This document shows positions 36,576 through 44,774 of a DNA stretch of 64,000 nucleotides, piece by piece; position 1 is the first letter of the stretch; each line of letters begins with the position of its first letter. The translations under genes and the position numbers were made by a program. The notes below the pieces were generated by a model, which saw only the letters and a program-made list of their open reading frames with translations, had not been told where the DNA came from and ran no database searches. Origin of the DNA: Bradyrhizobium sp. AZCC 2262 (GTDB taxonomy: Bacteria; Pseudomonadota; Alphaproteobacteria; Rhizobiales; Xanthobacteraceae); assembly GCF_036924535.1 (NCBI RefSeq), contig NZ_JAZHRT010000001.1, positions 2,666,001 to 2,730,000 on the forward strand, in the 5' to 3' direction.

Positions 36576-37553
36576 TCACTGCATCTTGATGTTCGCTTCC
36601 TTCAGCACCGGCTCCCACTTCGCGGCTTCAGCGCGCATGAAGGCGTCGAAATCCCCGAGCGAACTGCCGACCGGCGTGGCGCCCATCTTTTCCAGCGCGG
36701 TCAGGACCACCGGATCCTTCAGCGCGGCGGCAAGGTCGTCGTGAATTTTTGCGACCAGGTCAGGTGCCATGCCGGCGGGGCCGAGAAAACCCCACCAGAC
36801 CGAGGCGTCATAGCCGGGGACGCCAGCTTCCGCGACGGTGGGAACGTCGGGCAATGCCTTCGAGCGCTGGGCCGTCGTCACCGCAAGCGCGCGCACCGCA
36901 TTGCCTTCGAGCTGGCCGACCACCTCGGGCAGCGGATTGACGCTCATCGGAATCTCGCCTGATATGACGGCGGTGAGGGCAGGGGCGCCGCCCTTGTAGG
37001 GGATCGACTGGATCTTCACCTTGGCCATGTAGTTGAGAAGCTCGCCGGCGAGATGGGCCGAGGTGCCGTTGCCGGACATGCCGTACGATAATGATTCTGG
37101 CTTTGCGCGCGCGGTCGCCAGCAACTCCCCGAGATTCTTTATCGGGCTGTTCTTCGACACCACGATCGCCAGCGGCGAATAGGCCACCTCGCTGATCGCC
37201 GTAAAATCCTTGAAGGTGTCGTAGGGCAGTTTTAGATAGAAGAACTGGTTCAGCGGATGGCCGCTCGCCACCAGGATCAGCGTGTAGCCATCCGGTGCGG
37301 ATTGCGTAAGCGCCTGCGACGCGATGATCCCGCCGGCGCCCGGACGATTTTCGATCACCGGCTGCTGCCCCCAGGTTTTCGACAGCGATTGTCCGAGCGT
37401 GCGCGCCAGCACGTCGACGGCGCCGCCGGCGGCGTAAGGCACCAGGATGCGCACGGGCCTGGTCGGAAACGGCTCCGCATAAACGTTCGTGCCGACCAAC
37501 GTAAATAGTGCGGCGACGGCAATGCTGCGGATGATCGTTCGGCGTGAGGGCAT
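36576..37553 (-). CDS. Bug-family periplasmic solute receptor
   Basis: I use ATG 37553 because GGAAGGA lies 10 bases upstream and gives a normal signal peptide (about residues 1-26, ending NVYA-EP), for 325 residues; the frame runs to 37640. Family patterns FPTRPVRILVPYAAGGAVD, ENRPGAGGI and APDGYTLI are present. An orphan receptor without TctAB. It belongs to the aromatic-acid region and lies downstream of a second receptor gene (37643) on the same strand, so both may be induced together. Confidence 0.9.
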   Translation of the reverse strand: MPSRRTIIRSIAVAALFTLVGTNVYAEPFPTRPVRILVPYAAGGAVDVLARTLGQSLSKTWGQQPVIENRPGAGGIIASQALTQSAPDGYTLILVASGHPLNQFFYLKLPYDTFKDFTAISEVAYSPLAIVVSKNSPIKNLGELLATARAKPESLSYGMSGNGTSAHLAGELLNYMAKVKIQSIPYKGGAPALTAVISGEIPMSVNPLPEVVGQLEGNAVRALAVTTAQRSKALPDVPTVAEAGVPGYDASVWWGFLGPAGMAPDLVAKIHDDLAAALKDPVVLTALEKMGATPVGSSLGDFDAFMRAEAAKWEPVLKEANIKMQ

Positions 37554-37642
37554 GAGGCGAAATCCTTCCGTGTTGGGCGTATCATTTGAGAAATTCATGC
37601 GTCGTTGCTGGTTCGCGCGTGGTTGTTCGTGACGGGGCATCG

Positions 37643-38443
37643 CTACTCCGCAGCCGAAATCATGGCGCCGCGCAATCCGGCGCGTTCGATCGCGGCGCCG
37701 ACCACGCCTTCCGACTTCACTTCGTTCGTGAACTGCCGGATGAAAGCCATTGCCTGCTCGCGTCCTTTGGGAATGGCGATGGCGTGCCGCTCGATCCCCC
37801 AGCGGCCTTCGAGAACTTTCGACCCCGGCAATTTCTCCGCCATTTCGAACAGCGCGGCCTTGTTGGTTGCGTAAGCATTGATCGCGCCGGTCGACATCAT
37901 CTCGATGGCGACATCGAAGGTGGCGGCGCGAACGATCTGGGCGTGCTTGAAGTCGCGCGAAAGGGCGGCGTCGGAGGAACTGCCCGCGGTCACGCCGACA
38001 CGCAATCCCGGCGTATCCACCTCCGCCGGCGTTGTCAGCGCGGATCCGCGCGGGACGAGATAGCCGAGCTCGATTTCCAGAAAGGGCGGGCCGAAGTCCA
38101 TGTCGCGCGCCCGCACCGCCGTCGCATTGGTGAAGGCGACATCGACCTCTCCGCTTTTGACGGCGGCGAGGACTTCGGCGTTTTTGGCGAACACGACCGG
38201 CTCATAGGGGACGCCGAGCCGCCGCGCGAGCTCCTTGCCGAGATCGTAGCCGACGCCGCGCGGCTCGCCCGATCCGGCACCCGGCAGGATCGAGGTCGGC
38301 GTGCCCGGATAGAGTCCGGCCCGCAATACGCCCGATGGCGCCAGTATCAGGCGTGGTTCCAGATCGGTCGCGATGGCGGGACCGACGGCGCGCCAGGCCA
38401 GCGCGCCGGCAACGATCAGAAAGGCAACGATAATCCGGCGCAT
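37643..38443 (-). CDS. Amino-acid-type (SBP_bac_3) periplasmic binding protein
   Basis: I use ATG 38443 because AGGGAG lies 9 bases upstream; ATG 38464 is the longer option. The 266-residue product has a signal peptide (about residues 1-24) and the type II periplasmic fold: GYDLGKELARRLG, KSGEVDVAFTNATAV, and GLRVGVTAGSSSDAALSR. No permease genes follow. The gene is divergent from a TetR regulator and shares a palindromic operator, which points to regulation by that protein. The ligand is unknown. Confidence 0.85.
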   Translation of the reverse strand: MRRIIVAFLIVAGALAWRAVGPAIATDLEPRLILAPSGVLRAGLYPGTPTSILPGAGSGEPRGVGYDLGKELARRLGVPYEPVVFAKNAEVLAAVKSGEVDVAFTNATAVRARDMDFGPPFLEIELGYLVPRGSALTTPAEVDTPGLRVGVTAGSSSDAALSRDFKHAQIVRAATFDVAIEMMSTGAINAYATNKAALFEMAEKLPGSKVLEGRWGIERHAIAIPKGREQAMAFIRQFTNEVKSEGVVGAAIERAGLRGAMISAAE

Positions 38444-38503
38444 CCGGCGGCTCTCCCTTGTCATTCCGTCCAGTCGCGAGGGCGGTGCGACCCCAGATGT
38501 TTG

Positions 38504-38540
38504 TTGACTGGACCTGATATTTTGTACAAACGTACAAAAG
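38504..38540 (+). promoter_or_regulatory. Promoter with perfect palindromic TetR-type operator
   Basis: TTTTGTAC-AAAC-GTACAAAA (38521-38540) is a perfect inverted repeat with 8-base arms. A -35-like TTGACT (38504-38509) and a -10-like TACAAA (38526-38531), 16 bases apart, place the palindrome on the -10 region of the regulator gene. It also lies 78 bases before the divergent receptor gene. Confidence 0.7.
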
Positions 38541-38562
38541 TCGAGAGCGGAAAGCTAATCCC

Positions 38563-39294
38563 ATGACGCGAAATCCCAACATGCGGGAAGCCATCCTGAG
38601 CGCGGCCGAACTGTTGTTCTCGACGCACGGCTTCAATGCCGTGTCGATCCGCGACATCGCGCTGGAAGCCGGCGCCAATCCGGGCAGCATCACCTATCAT
38701 TTCAAGAGCAAGGACGGCTTGCTGCTCGAAATCTACAAGCGCCATTGCGGTCCCATGAACAAGCGCCGCATCGAGTTGCTGGTGGCGGCAAAGCGCGTGC
38801 GCGACGTTCAGGATCGGCTGGAAGCAATCGTGCGGGCCTATGTGCAGCCGGCGTTTTCATCCAGCAGCGACCTAGCCGGGGGCGGGGCGCGCTTCACGCG
38901 GCTGCGCGCCGTGATGTCGGCGGAAGGCAACGCCGTGGTGGGGCGCATCATCGCGGAGATCTTCGACGATACCACCAACGCCTTTATCGAGGCGATCGAG
39001 GAAAGCCTGCCGCATCTACCGCGGACGACGATCGTGTGGCGTTCGCAGTTCCTGCTCGGCGCACTCTATTATACCCTCGTCAGCCCGGAGCGGGTCACGC
39101 GGCTGTCGCGCGGCGAAGCCGACGGTGCCGATATGGCGGAAGCGATCGAGCAACTCGTCGCGTCGACGGTCGCCTCGTTGCAGGCGGCTGACGTTGATCA
39201 CATCAACAGCGGAGCCGGGTCACCCCAGGCGAAGCCGGCTCAGCCGTCCGCAAAGGGCGTCGTCGCAAAGCGGAAAGAAAATCCGGCCAACTAG
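38563..39294 (+). CDS. TetR/AcrR-family transcriptional regulator
   Basis: A 243-residue regulator. The N-terminal helix-turn-helix (about residues 8-55) includes FNAVSIRDIALEAGANPGSI and YHFKSKDGLL. The C-terminal effector domain (about 60-210) is longer than average and ends in a Lys-rich tail. It is likely to repress itself and the divergent receptor gene through the palindrome at 38521-38540. Whether it also controls the downstream lactonase-hydratase-aldolase genes is inferred from position only. Confidence 0.92.
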   Translation: MTRNPNMREAILSAAELLFSTHGFNAVSIRDIALEAGANPGSITYHFKSKDGLLLEIYKRHCGPMNKRRIELLVAAKRVRDVQDRLEAIVRAYVQPAFSSSSDLAGGGARFTRLRAVMSAEGNAVVGRIIAEIFDDTTNAFIEAIEESLPHLPRTTIVWRSQFLLGALYYTLVSPERVTRLSRGEADGADMAEAIEQLVASTVASLQAADVDHINSGAGSPQAKPAQPSAKGVVAKRKENPAN

Positions 39295-39341
39295 GTATCG
39301 CGGAAATTATACAGCGCGACCAAAACACTGCTGAAGGCACC

Positions 39342-40211
39342 ATGCACAAGCCGACGATTCCTGGACCAGATCCCGATACGCGAACGCCGAAATTCAAACT
39401 CCCGGCTCTGGCATGTGACGCGCATACCCACATCTTTGGCCCCGGCGACAAGTACCCTTATGCGCCGGGACGGCCCTATACGCCGCCCGATGCGCCGCTC
39501 GAAGATTTCCGGGCGCTGCACAAGAAGCTCGGGATCGGCCGCGCCGTCATCGTCAATGCCAGCGTGCATGGCACCGATAACCGCGTGGCGCTCGATGCCA
39601 TCGCGGTCAGCGACGGCACTTTTCGCGCCGTCGCCAATATCGACGATAGCATTACCGAGCGCGGCCTTCGCGAGCTGCACGAAGGCGGTTTCCGCGGCTG
39701 CCGCTTCAACTTCGTACGCCATCTCGGCGGCGTGCCCGACATGAGGGCCTTCCACCGCATTGTGGCGATGGTCGCGCCGCTCGGCTGGCACATCGATCTG
39801 CATTTCGATGCGATCGACCTGCCTGAATATGCCGAGATGCTGGCAAAATTGCCGGTTCGCTACACCATCGATCACATGGGACGCATCAAGGCATCCGACG
39901 GTCTCGACCAGCTTCCGTTCCGGACGCTGATTGAGCTGATGACGCGGGACGAGAAATGCTGGGTCAAGGTGTGCGGCTGCGAGCGGGTGTCTTCGGGCGG
40001 ACCGCCGTTCCACGACGCGGTGCCGTTCGCGCGGCGTATTATCGAAACCGCGCCCGATCGCGTGATCTGGGGGACCGACTGGCCGCACCCCAACGTCAAG
40101 GTGATGCCCAATGACGGTGATCTGGTTGACCTCATTCCTCTGTTTGCACCGGAGCCCGAACTGCAGCAGAAGATCCTGGTCGACAATCCGGCGCGGCTGT
40201 TTGAGTTTTGA
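39342..40211 (+). CDS. ligI: 2-pyrone-4,6-dicarboxylate lactonase (LigI-like amidohydrolase)
   Basis: A 289-residue amidohydrolase with CDAHTHIFGP (His-X-His, about residues 25-34) and the C-terminal RVIWGTDWPHPN (about 240-251) followed by PNDGDLVDLIP. The overall match to LigI of Sphingobium is good. LigI hydrolyses 2-pyrone-4,6-dicarboxylate to 4-oxalomesaconate in the protocatechuate 4,5-cleavage pathway. Downstream genes encode the likely next two enzymes. GAAGG precedes the start. Confidence 0.87.
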   Translation: MHKPTIPGPDPDTRTPKFKLPALACDAHTHIFGPGDKYPYAPGRPYTPPDAPLEDFRALHKKLGIGRAVIVNASVHGTDNRVALDAIAVSDGTFRAVANIDDSITERGLRELHEGGFRGCRFNFVRHLGGVPDMRAFHRIVAMVAPLGWHIDLHFDAIDLPEYAEMLAKLPVRYTIDHMGRIKASDGLDQLPFRTLIELMTRDEKCWVKVCGCERVSSGGPPFHDAVPFARRIIETAPDRVIWGTDWPHPNVKVMPNDGDLVDLIPLFAPEPELQQKILVDNPARLFEF

Positions 40212-40224
40212 AGGAGCTTGTGCG

Positions 40225-41229
40225 ATGGCGGACAAATGCGTGCGATACGCACTGAGCTGGCGCCTTGCGTCGTTCGCCGGGATGGCTGCGTTGGCGGCGG
40301 CATTGTTCCTGCCGCAAATCGCCCACGCGCAAAACTATCCGAGCCGGCCGGTGCGGCTGATCCTGCCGTTCGGCGCGGGGGGCGTTGCCGACGTCACGGC
40401 GCGGCTCGTTACCGAAAAACTCGGCGAAAAGCTCGGCCAGCGCTTCGTCATCGAGAACATGGCGGGCGCCGGCGGCATCAATGCCGCGCGCGCCGTGCTG
40501 TCGGCACCTGCCGATGGCTATACGCTGGCGCTGTTTTCCAATGGCACCGCCATCTCGGTATCGCTGTTCAAAAACCTTGGCTTCAATCCGGTGACCGATT
40601 TCGTTCCGGTTTCGAGCATGGGCTATTTCGACTTCATCTTCGTCACGCAAGCCGGCTCGCCATATCCGACGCTGGCTGAATTCATCAAGTCGGCCAAGGC
40701 AAAGCCCGGCACGCTCAATGTCGGCACCATCAACGTCGGGTCGACCCAGAACCTCGCGGCGCAATTGTTCAAATCGACCGCCGGGGTCGATGTCACCATC
40801 GTGCCATTCCGCAGTTCGCCGGATGTGCTGATCGCGCTGCTGCGGGGCGATATCCAGATGGCGATCGAAAATTACACGGCGGTGCAATCGCATGTTGCCG
40901 ACAAGGCAGCCATTGCGGTGTCGTCTTCGGGTACGATCCGCACCACATTCCTGCCTGAGGTGCCGACGGTGAAGGAAGCGGGCGGCGGCGATTTCGAGGC
41001 GCGGTCCTGGAACGCGATCTTTGCGCCCAAGGGCACACCGCCGGCGGTGATCGCGACGCTCAACGCCGCGCTGCGCGAGGTGCTCGAGATGCCGGACTTG
41101 AAGAAGCGCGCGCTCGATCTCGGCATCGAGGCCAAGGCCTCTTCGCCCGAGGAAATCCGCGATCGGCTGAAGGCCGATATCGACAAATGGGCCCAAGTGA
41201 TCGAGCGGGCAGGAATTGCCAAACAATAG
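40225..41229 (+). CDS. Bug-family periplasmic solute receptor
   Basis: ATG 40225 has AAGGAG about 8 bases upstream, giving 334 residues; the frame extends to 40111 in the preceding gene. A signal peptide ends near HAQ-NYPSRP (residue 36), followed by YPSRPVRLILPFGAGGVAD, ENMAGAGGIN and PADGYTLAL. It lies 13 bases after ligI and 55 bases before the hydratase gene. A role in uptake of an aromatic dicarboxylate such as phthalate or protocatechuate is plausible. Confidence 0.92.
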   Translation: MADKCVRYALSWRLASFAGMAALAAALFLPQIAHAQNYPSRPVRLILPFGAGGVADVTARLVTEKLGEKLGQRFVIENMAGAGGINAARAVLSAPADGYTLALFSNGTAISVSLFKNLGFNPVTDFVPVSSMGYFDFIFVTQAGSPYPTLAEFIKSAKAKPGTLNVGTINVGSTQNLAAQLFKSTAGVDVTIVPFRSSPDVLIALLRGDIQMAIENYTAVQSHVADKAAIAVSSSGTIRTTFLPEVPTVKEAGGGDFEARSWNAIFAPKGTPPAVIATLNAALREVLEMPDLKKRALDLGIEAKASSPEEIRDRLKADIDKWAQVIERAGIAKQ

Positions 41230-41284
41230 TCGCGCGGCCGGTGCGGCCGGCCATGCGTAACAAGCGAAGGAGGAAATCCCGATC

Positions 41285-42010
41285 ATGAGCAATGCTGGCA
41301 AAACGGGCCTGGTGGTCACGGCGCATCCCGGCGATTTTGTCTGGCGCGCGGGCGGCGCGATCGCGCTGCATGTGAAGAAGGGTTATCGCGTCAAGATCGC
41401 CTGCCTGTCGTTCGGCGAGCGTGGCGAAAGCCAGTTCGCCTGGAAGGAGGCGGGCGCGACGATGGAGAAGGTCAAGGCTGGCCGCCGCGACGAGGCGCAG
41501 CGCGCGGCTGACATGCTGGGCGCGGAAATCGAATTCTTCGACGCGGGCGACTATCCGTTGCGGCTGACGGAAGCGCATTTCGACCGCATGGTCGATATCT
41601 ACCGCGAACTGAACCCATCCTTCGTGCTGACGCATGCGCTGGAGGATCCCTATAATTTCGATCATCCGAATGCCGCCCATTTTGCCCAGGAAACCCGCGT
41701 GGTCGCGCAGGCGATGGGCCACAAGCCCGGCGCCAAATACACCTATTCCGCGCCGCCGGTATTTTTGTTCGAGCCGCACCAGCCGGAGATGTGCAATTTC
41801 AAGCCGCAAGTGATCCTCAACATCGACGAAGTCTGGGAGATCAAGCGCAAGACGTTTGAGATTCTCGCCGCGCAAAAGCATCTGTGGGCGTATTATGAGC
41901 GGGTTGCGCTGCAGCGGGGCGTGCAGGGCGGCCGCAATACGGGCAAGCCGATGACCTATGGCGAGGCCTATCAGCGGCTGTTCCCGATGGCGATGGAGGA
42001 ACTGGCATGA
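41285..42010 (+). CDS. galB: GalB-like hydratase (PIG-L/LmbE fold)
   Basis: A 241-residue PIG-L/LmbE-fold protein with the Zn motif [10 protein letters not shown] (HPxD type) near residue 14 and the conserved [16 protein letters not shown]. Its fold matches GalB of Pseudomonas putida, a 4-oxalomesaconate (4-carboxy-2-hydroxymuconate) hydratase of gallate and protocatechuate 4,5-cleavage. The position between ligI and the aldolase gene supports this better than sugar deacetylation. Its last 4 bases overlap the aldolase gene (ATGA). Confidence 0.8.
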   Translation: MSNAGKTGLVVTAHPGDFVWRAGGAIALHVKKGYRVKIACLSFGERGESQFAWKEAGATMEKVKAGRRDEAQRAADMLGAEIEFFDAGDYPLRLTEAHFDRMVDIYRELNPSFVLTHALEDPYNFDHPNAAHFAQETRVVAQAMGHKPGAKYTYSAPPVFLFEPHQPEMCNFKPQVILNIDEVWEIKRKTFEILAAQKHLWAYYERVALQRGVQGGRNTGKPMTYGEAYQRLFPMAMEELA

Positions 42011-42699
42011 AGACCGTCGTCGTCCGCAACATCAAGCGAACAGAGGCCGAACTCGTCAAACGGCTGGGCGCGCTCGGCGTCGCAACCGCGCACGAAGCGT
42101 ATGGCCGCTTCGGGCTGATGAAGCCCTATCTGCGTCCCGTGTGGAGCGGGGCTGAAGCATCCGGTACCGCCGTGACCGTGCTGGCGCAGCCCGGCGATAA
42201 CTGGATGATCCATGTGGCCGTGGAGCAGTGCCAGCCCGGCGATATCCTGGTGGTCGGCTGCACCACCGATAACACCGACGGGATGTTCGGCGATCTGCTG
42301 GCCACTTCGCTGATGGCGCGCGGCGTCAAGGGGCTCGTCATCGACGCCGGCGTTCGCGATGCCAAATCGCTTCGCGAGATGGATTTTCCGGTGTGGTCGA
42401 AGGCGATCTCGGCCAAGGGCACGGTCAAGGCGACATTAGGTGCCGTCAATGTTCCCGTGGTTTGCGCCGGGATCAACGTCGTGCCGGGCGATGTGGTCGT
42501 TGCCGACGATGACGGCGTCGTGGTCATCGGGCGCAAGGACGCCGCCGATGTCGCCGCCAAGGGCGAGAAGCGCGTCGCCGACGAAGACGGCAAGCGTCAA
42601 AAGCTCGCCGCCGGCGTGCTCGGCCTCGACATGTACAATATGCGGGAGCCGCTGGCGAAGGCCGGTCTCATCTATGTCGACAAGCTGGAGGAAGACTGA
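42007..42699 (+). CDS. ligK: RraA-fold aldolase (4-carboxy-4-hydroxy-2-oxoadipate aldolase-like)
   Basis: A 230-residue RraA-like protein coupled to galB by an ATGA overlap. Motif region [20 protein letters not shown] followed by GVRD contains the Gly/Arg-Asp metal and substrate residues of the class II pyruvate aldolase family. With the neighbours, it is best read as the LigK/GalC aldolase that splits CHA to pyruvate and oxaloacetate. An RNase E inhibitor role of RraA is unlikely in this context. Confidence 0.87.
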   Translation: MKTVVVRNIKRTEAELVKRLGALGVATAHEAYGRFGLMKPYLRPVWSGAEASGTAVTVLAQPGDNWMIHVAVEQCQPGDILVVGCTTDNTDGMFGDLLATSLMARGVKGLVIDAGVRDAKSLREMDFPVWSKAISAKGTVKATLGAVNVPVVCAGINVVPGDVVVADDDGVVVIGRKDAADVAAKGEKRVADEDGKRQKLAAGVLGLDMYNMREPLAKAGLIYVDKLEED

Positions 42700-42706
42700 G
42701 GTGGTG

Positions 42707-43552
42707 ATGCGCCTGCGCACCTTGCTCGGTGACCATCCCGGCACGACCGCGCTCAAGAATGGGTCCGTTAAATCGGATCTGGTCGAGTTCGATTTCGCGC
42801 AATATTCGCCGACCAACAAAGGTTTCAAGCCGATGGTCCGCGAAGGGGCGTTCGACGTCTCCGAGATGGCGATCGTTACCTACCTGATGGCAAAATCGTT
42901 CGGCAAGCCGATGGTGCTGCTGCCGGATGTGGTGCTGGCGCGGTTTCAACATGGGCACGCACTCTACAATGCGAAGGCGGGAAAGCTCGCGCCGCGTGAC
43001 CTCAACGGCAAGCGCGTCGGCATCCGCTCCTTCACCACCACGACCGGCGCCTGGCTGCGTGGCATCCTCGCCAATGATTATGACGTCGATCTCGATTCGA
43101 TCGACTGGGTGACGTTCGAGGACGCGCATGTCGCCGAATTCGTCGATACGACCAAGCGGGCGGGCGCGGGCAAGCAGATCGTGCAGATGCTGGTCGACGG
43201 CGAGCTTGATGCGGTGCTGGGCGAGAAATCGGATCATCCGGATTTGAGTCCGCTGTTCGCCGATGTCGCGGCCGAGGAAGAGGCGTGGTTTGCGAAGCAC
43301 AAGGTGGTGCCGGTCAACCATGTGGTGGTAGTGAGCCAGGAATTGTCCGACCGGCATCCGGATGTCGTAGGCGAGGTTCATCGCCTGCTAGCTGCATCGG
43401 CCGCGGCCGCGCCGGCTGCCACCCGCTTCAGCCGGGACGCGATGCAGCGTTCGCTGGAGCTGATCATCGATTATGCCGCGCAGCAAAAGCTCATTCCGCG
43501 CGCGTTCAGCGTGGCCGAACTGTTCGATGACGTGACGCGGGCACTCAGGTAG
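42707..43552 (+). CDS. Type II periplasmic-fold protein resembling 4,5-dihydroxyphthalate decarboxylase
   Basis: The start is ATG 42707 or an in-frame GTG at 42701, 2-8 bases after the aldolase gene. The 281-residue protein has no clear signal peptide. FDVSEMAIVTYLMAKSFGKP and KRVGIRSFTTTTGAWLRG resemble both substrate-binding proteins and Pht5-type 4,5-dihydroxyphthalate decarboxylase. The decarboxylase would make protocatechuate, which fits the pathway. Catalytic evidence is lacking. Confidence 0.7.
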   Translation: MRLRTLLGDHPGTTALKNGSVKSDLVEFDFAQYSPTNKGFKPMVREGAFDVSEMAIVTYLMAKSFGKPMVLLPDVVLARFQHGHALYNAKAGKLAPRDLNGKRVGIRSFTTTTGAWLRGILANDYDVDLDSIDWVTFEDAHVAEFVDTTKRAGAGKQIVQMLVDGELDAVLGEKSDHPDLSPLFADVAAEEEAWFAKHKVVPVNHVVVVSQELSDRHPDVVGEVHRLLAASAAAAPAATRFSRDAMQRSLELIIDYAAQQKLIPRAFSVAELFDDVTRALR

Positions 43553-43566
43553 CCATCTGCACGGCT

Positions 43567-43667
43567 GTCGTCGCCCGCGAAGGCGGGCGATCCAGTATTC
43601 CAGAGACGGCTGTGCTTGACCGAGAAGCCGCAGCGTACTGGATCCCCGCTTTCGCGGGGATGACGAC
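43567..43667. repeat. Dispersed palindromic repeat, copy 2
   Basis: A copy of the element at 28881-28979: it starts GTCGTCGCCCGCGAAGGCGG, carries GATCCAGTATTCCAGAGACG and GCCGCAGCGTACTGGATCC, and ends CGCTTTCGCGGGGATGACGAC. It sits between the decarboxylase-like and dioxygenase genes and forms a strong hairpin. Confidence 0.8.
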
Positions 43668-43696
43668 TGAGAGTTTTAGCGATCAGGAGCAACACA

Positions 43697-44647
43697 ATGA
43701 CAACAGAGCCGATTTTCGATCTCGCCCATCTCGGCCACATGGAATTGCTGACGCCGAAGCCGGACGAGAGCCTGAAATTCTTCGTCGACGTCATGGGCAT
43801 GACGGTCAGCGGCCGGAAGGGCGAGTCGGTTTATCTGCGCGGCTGGGACGATTACGAGCGCTATTCGCTCAAGCTGACGGCTTCAAAAACGTCAGGTATG
43901 GAGCACATGGCGCTACGGGCCCGCAGCCCGCAGGCGCTGGAGCGCCGTGTTGCTGCGCTGAAGGGCTCGGGCTTCGACATCGGCTGGGTTGACGGCGACA
44001 TGGGGCAGGGGCCGGCGTTCCGCTGCCGCGACCCCGATGGGCATATCGTTGAACTCTACTATGAGACCGAGTGGTATCAGCCACCGCCCGAGCTCAAGCC
44101 GGCGCTGAAAAACCAGGCGCAGCGGTTTCCGGCGCGCGGCGTCAACGTCCGCCGGCTCGACCACCTCAATTGCCTCGCCGTCGACATCAGGGCCAACCGT
44201 CTGTTCTTCGAAAACTATCTGGGCCTGCGCACCACCGAGCAGATTGTGCTCAACGACGGTACGGAAGCCGCGATGTGGATGACGATGTCGAACAAGAGCT
44301 ACGACTTCGCCTATACCCGCGATCATTACGGCAAGACCGGCCGTTTCCACCACGTCACCTACGCGCTCGACAGCCGCGAAGAGATTTTGCGCGCCGCCGA
44401 TATATTCCTGGAGAACGGCGTCCACATCGAGACCGGCCCGCACAAGCACGCGATCCAGCAGACCTTCTTCCTCTACGTCTACGAGCCCGGCGGCAACCGC
44501 GTCGAAGTCGCCAACGCCGGCGCCCGCCTCATTCTCGCGCCCGACTGGAAGCCGATCGTCTGGACCGAGGAAGAGCGCAAGAAGGGCCAGGCGTGGGGGC
44601 TGAAGACGATCGAGTCGTTCCATACCCACGGCACGCCGCCGGTGTGA
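43697..44647 (+). CDS. Type I extradiol (catechol 2,3-dioxygenase family) dioxygenase
   Basis: A 316-residue two-domain vicinal-oxygen-chelate enzyme. The C-terminal domain has the iron ligands His156 (RLDHLN), His218/219 (RFHHVTY) and Glu270 (GGNRVEV), with a conserved Tyr near 260. The N-terminal domain (about 1-125) lacks these. The family opens catechols next to the hydroxyls. It is not the LigAB type expected for protocatechuate 4,5-cleavage. It follows the repeat, 145 bases after the decarboxylase-like gene, so it may belong to the same transcription unit or be separate. Confidence 0.87.
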   Translation: MTTEPIFDLAHLGHMELLTPKPDESLKFFVDVMGMTVSGRKGESVYLRGWDDYERYSLKLTASKTSGMEHMALRARSPQALERRVAALKGSGFDIGWVDGDMGQGPAFRCRDPDGHIVELYYETEWYQPPPELKPALKNQAQRFPARGVNVRRLDHLNCLAVDIRANRLFFENYLGLRTTEQIVLNDGTEAAMWMTMSNKSYDFAYTRDHYGKTGRFHHVTYALDSREEILRAADIFLENGVHIETGPHKHAIQQTFFLYVYEPGGNRVEVANAGARLILAPDWKPIVWTEEERKKGQAWGLKTIESFHTHGTPPV

Positions 44648-44774
44648 GAGGCGCGCTCCTGGGCCACCGATCACGACAAAATTACAGCGGGGGCGATCGA
44701 AAGCGCCAGCCTTGCGGCTGCACCGTCGCGCACCATCTTGATCGGGTGGCGAAGCGGCAGTGTGGAACGGCGCG

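Noticed and set aside
42007..42699. RraA-type RNase E regulator
   Set aside because: The catabolic neighbours and ATGA overlap with the GalB-like gene make an aldolase far more likely.
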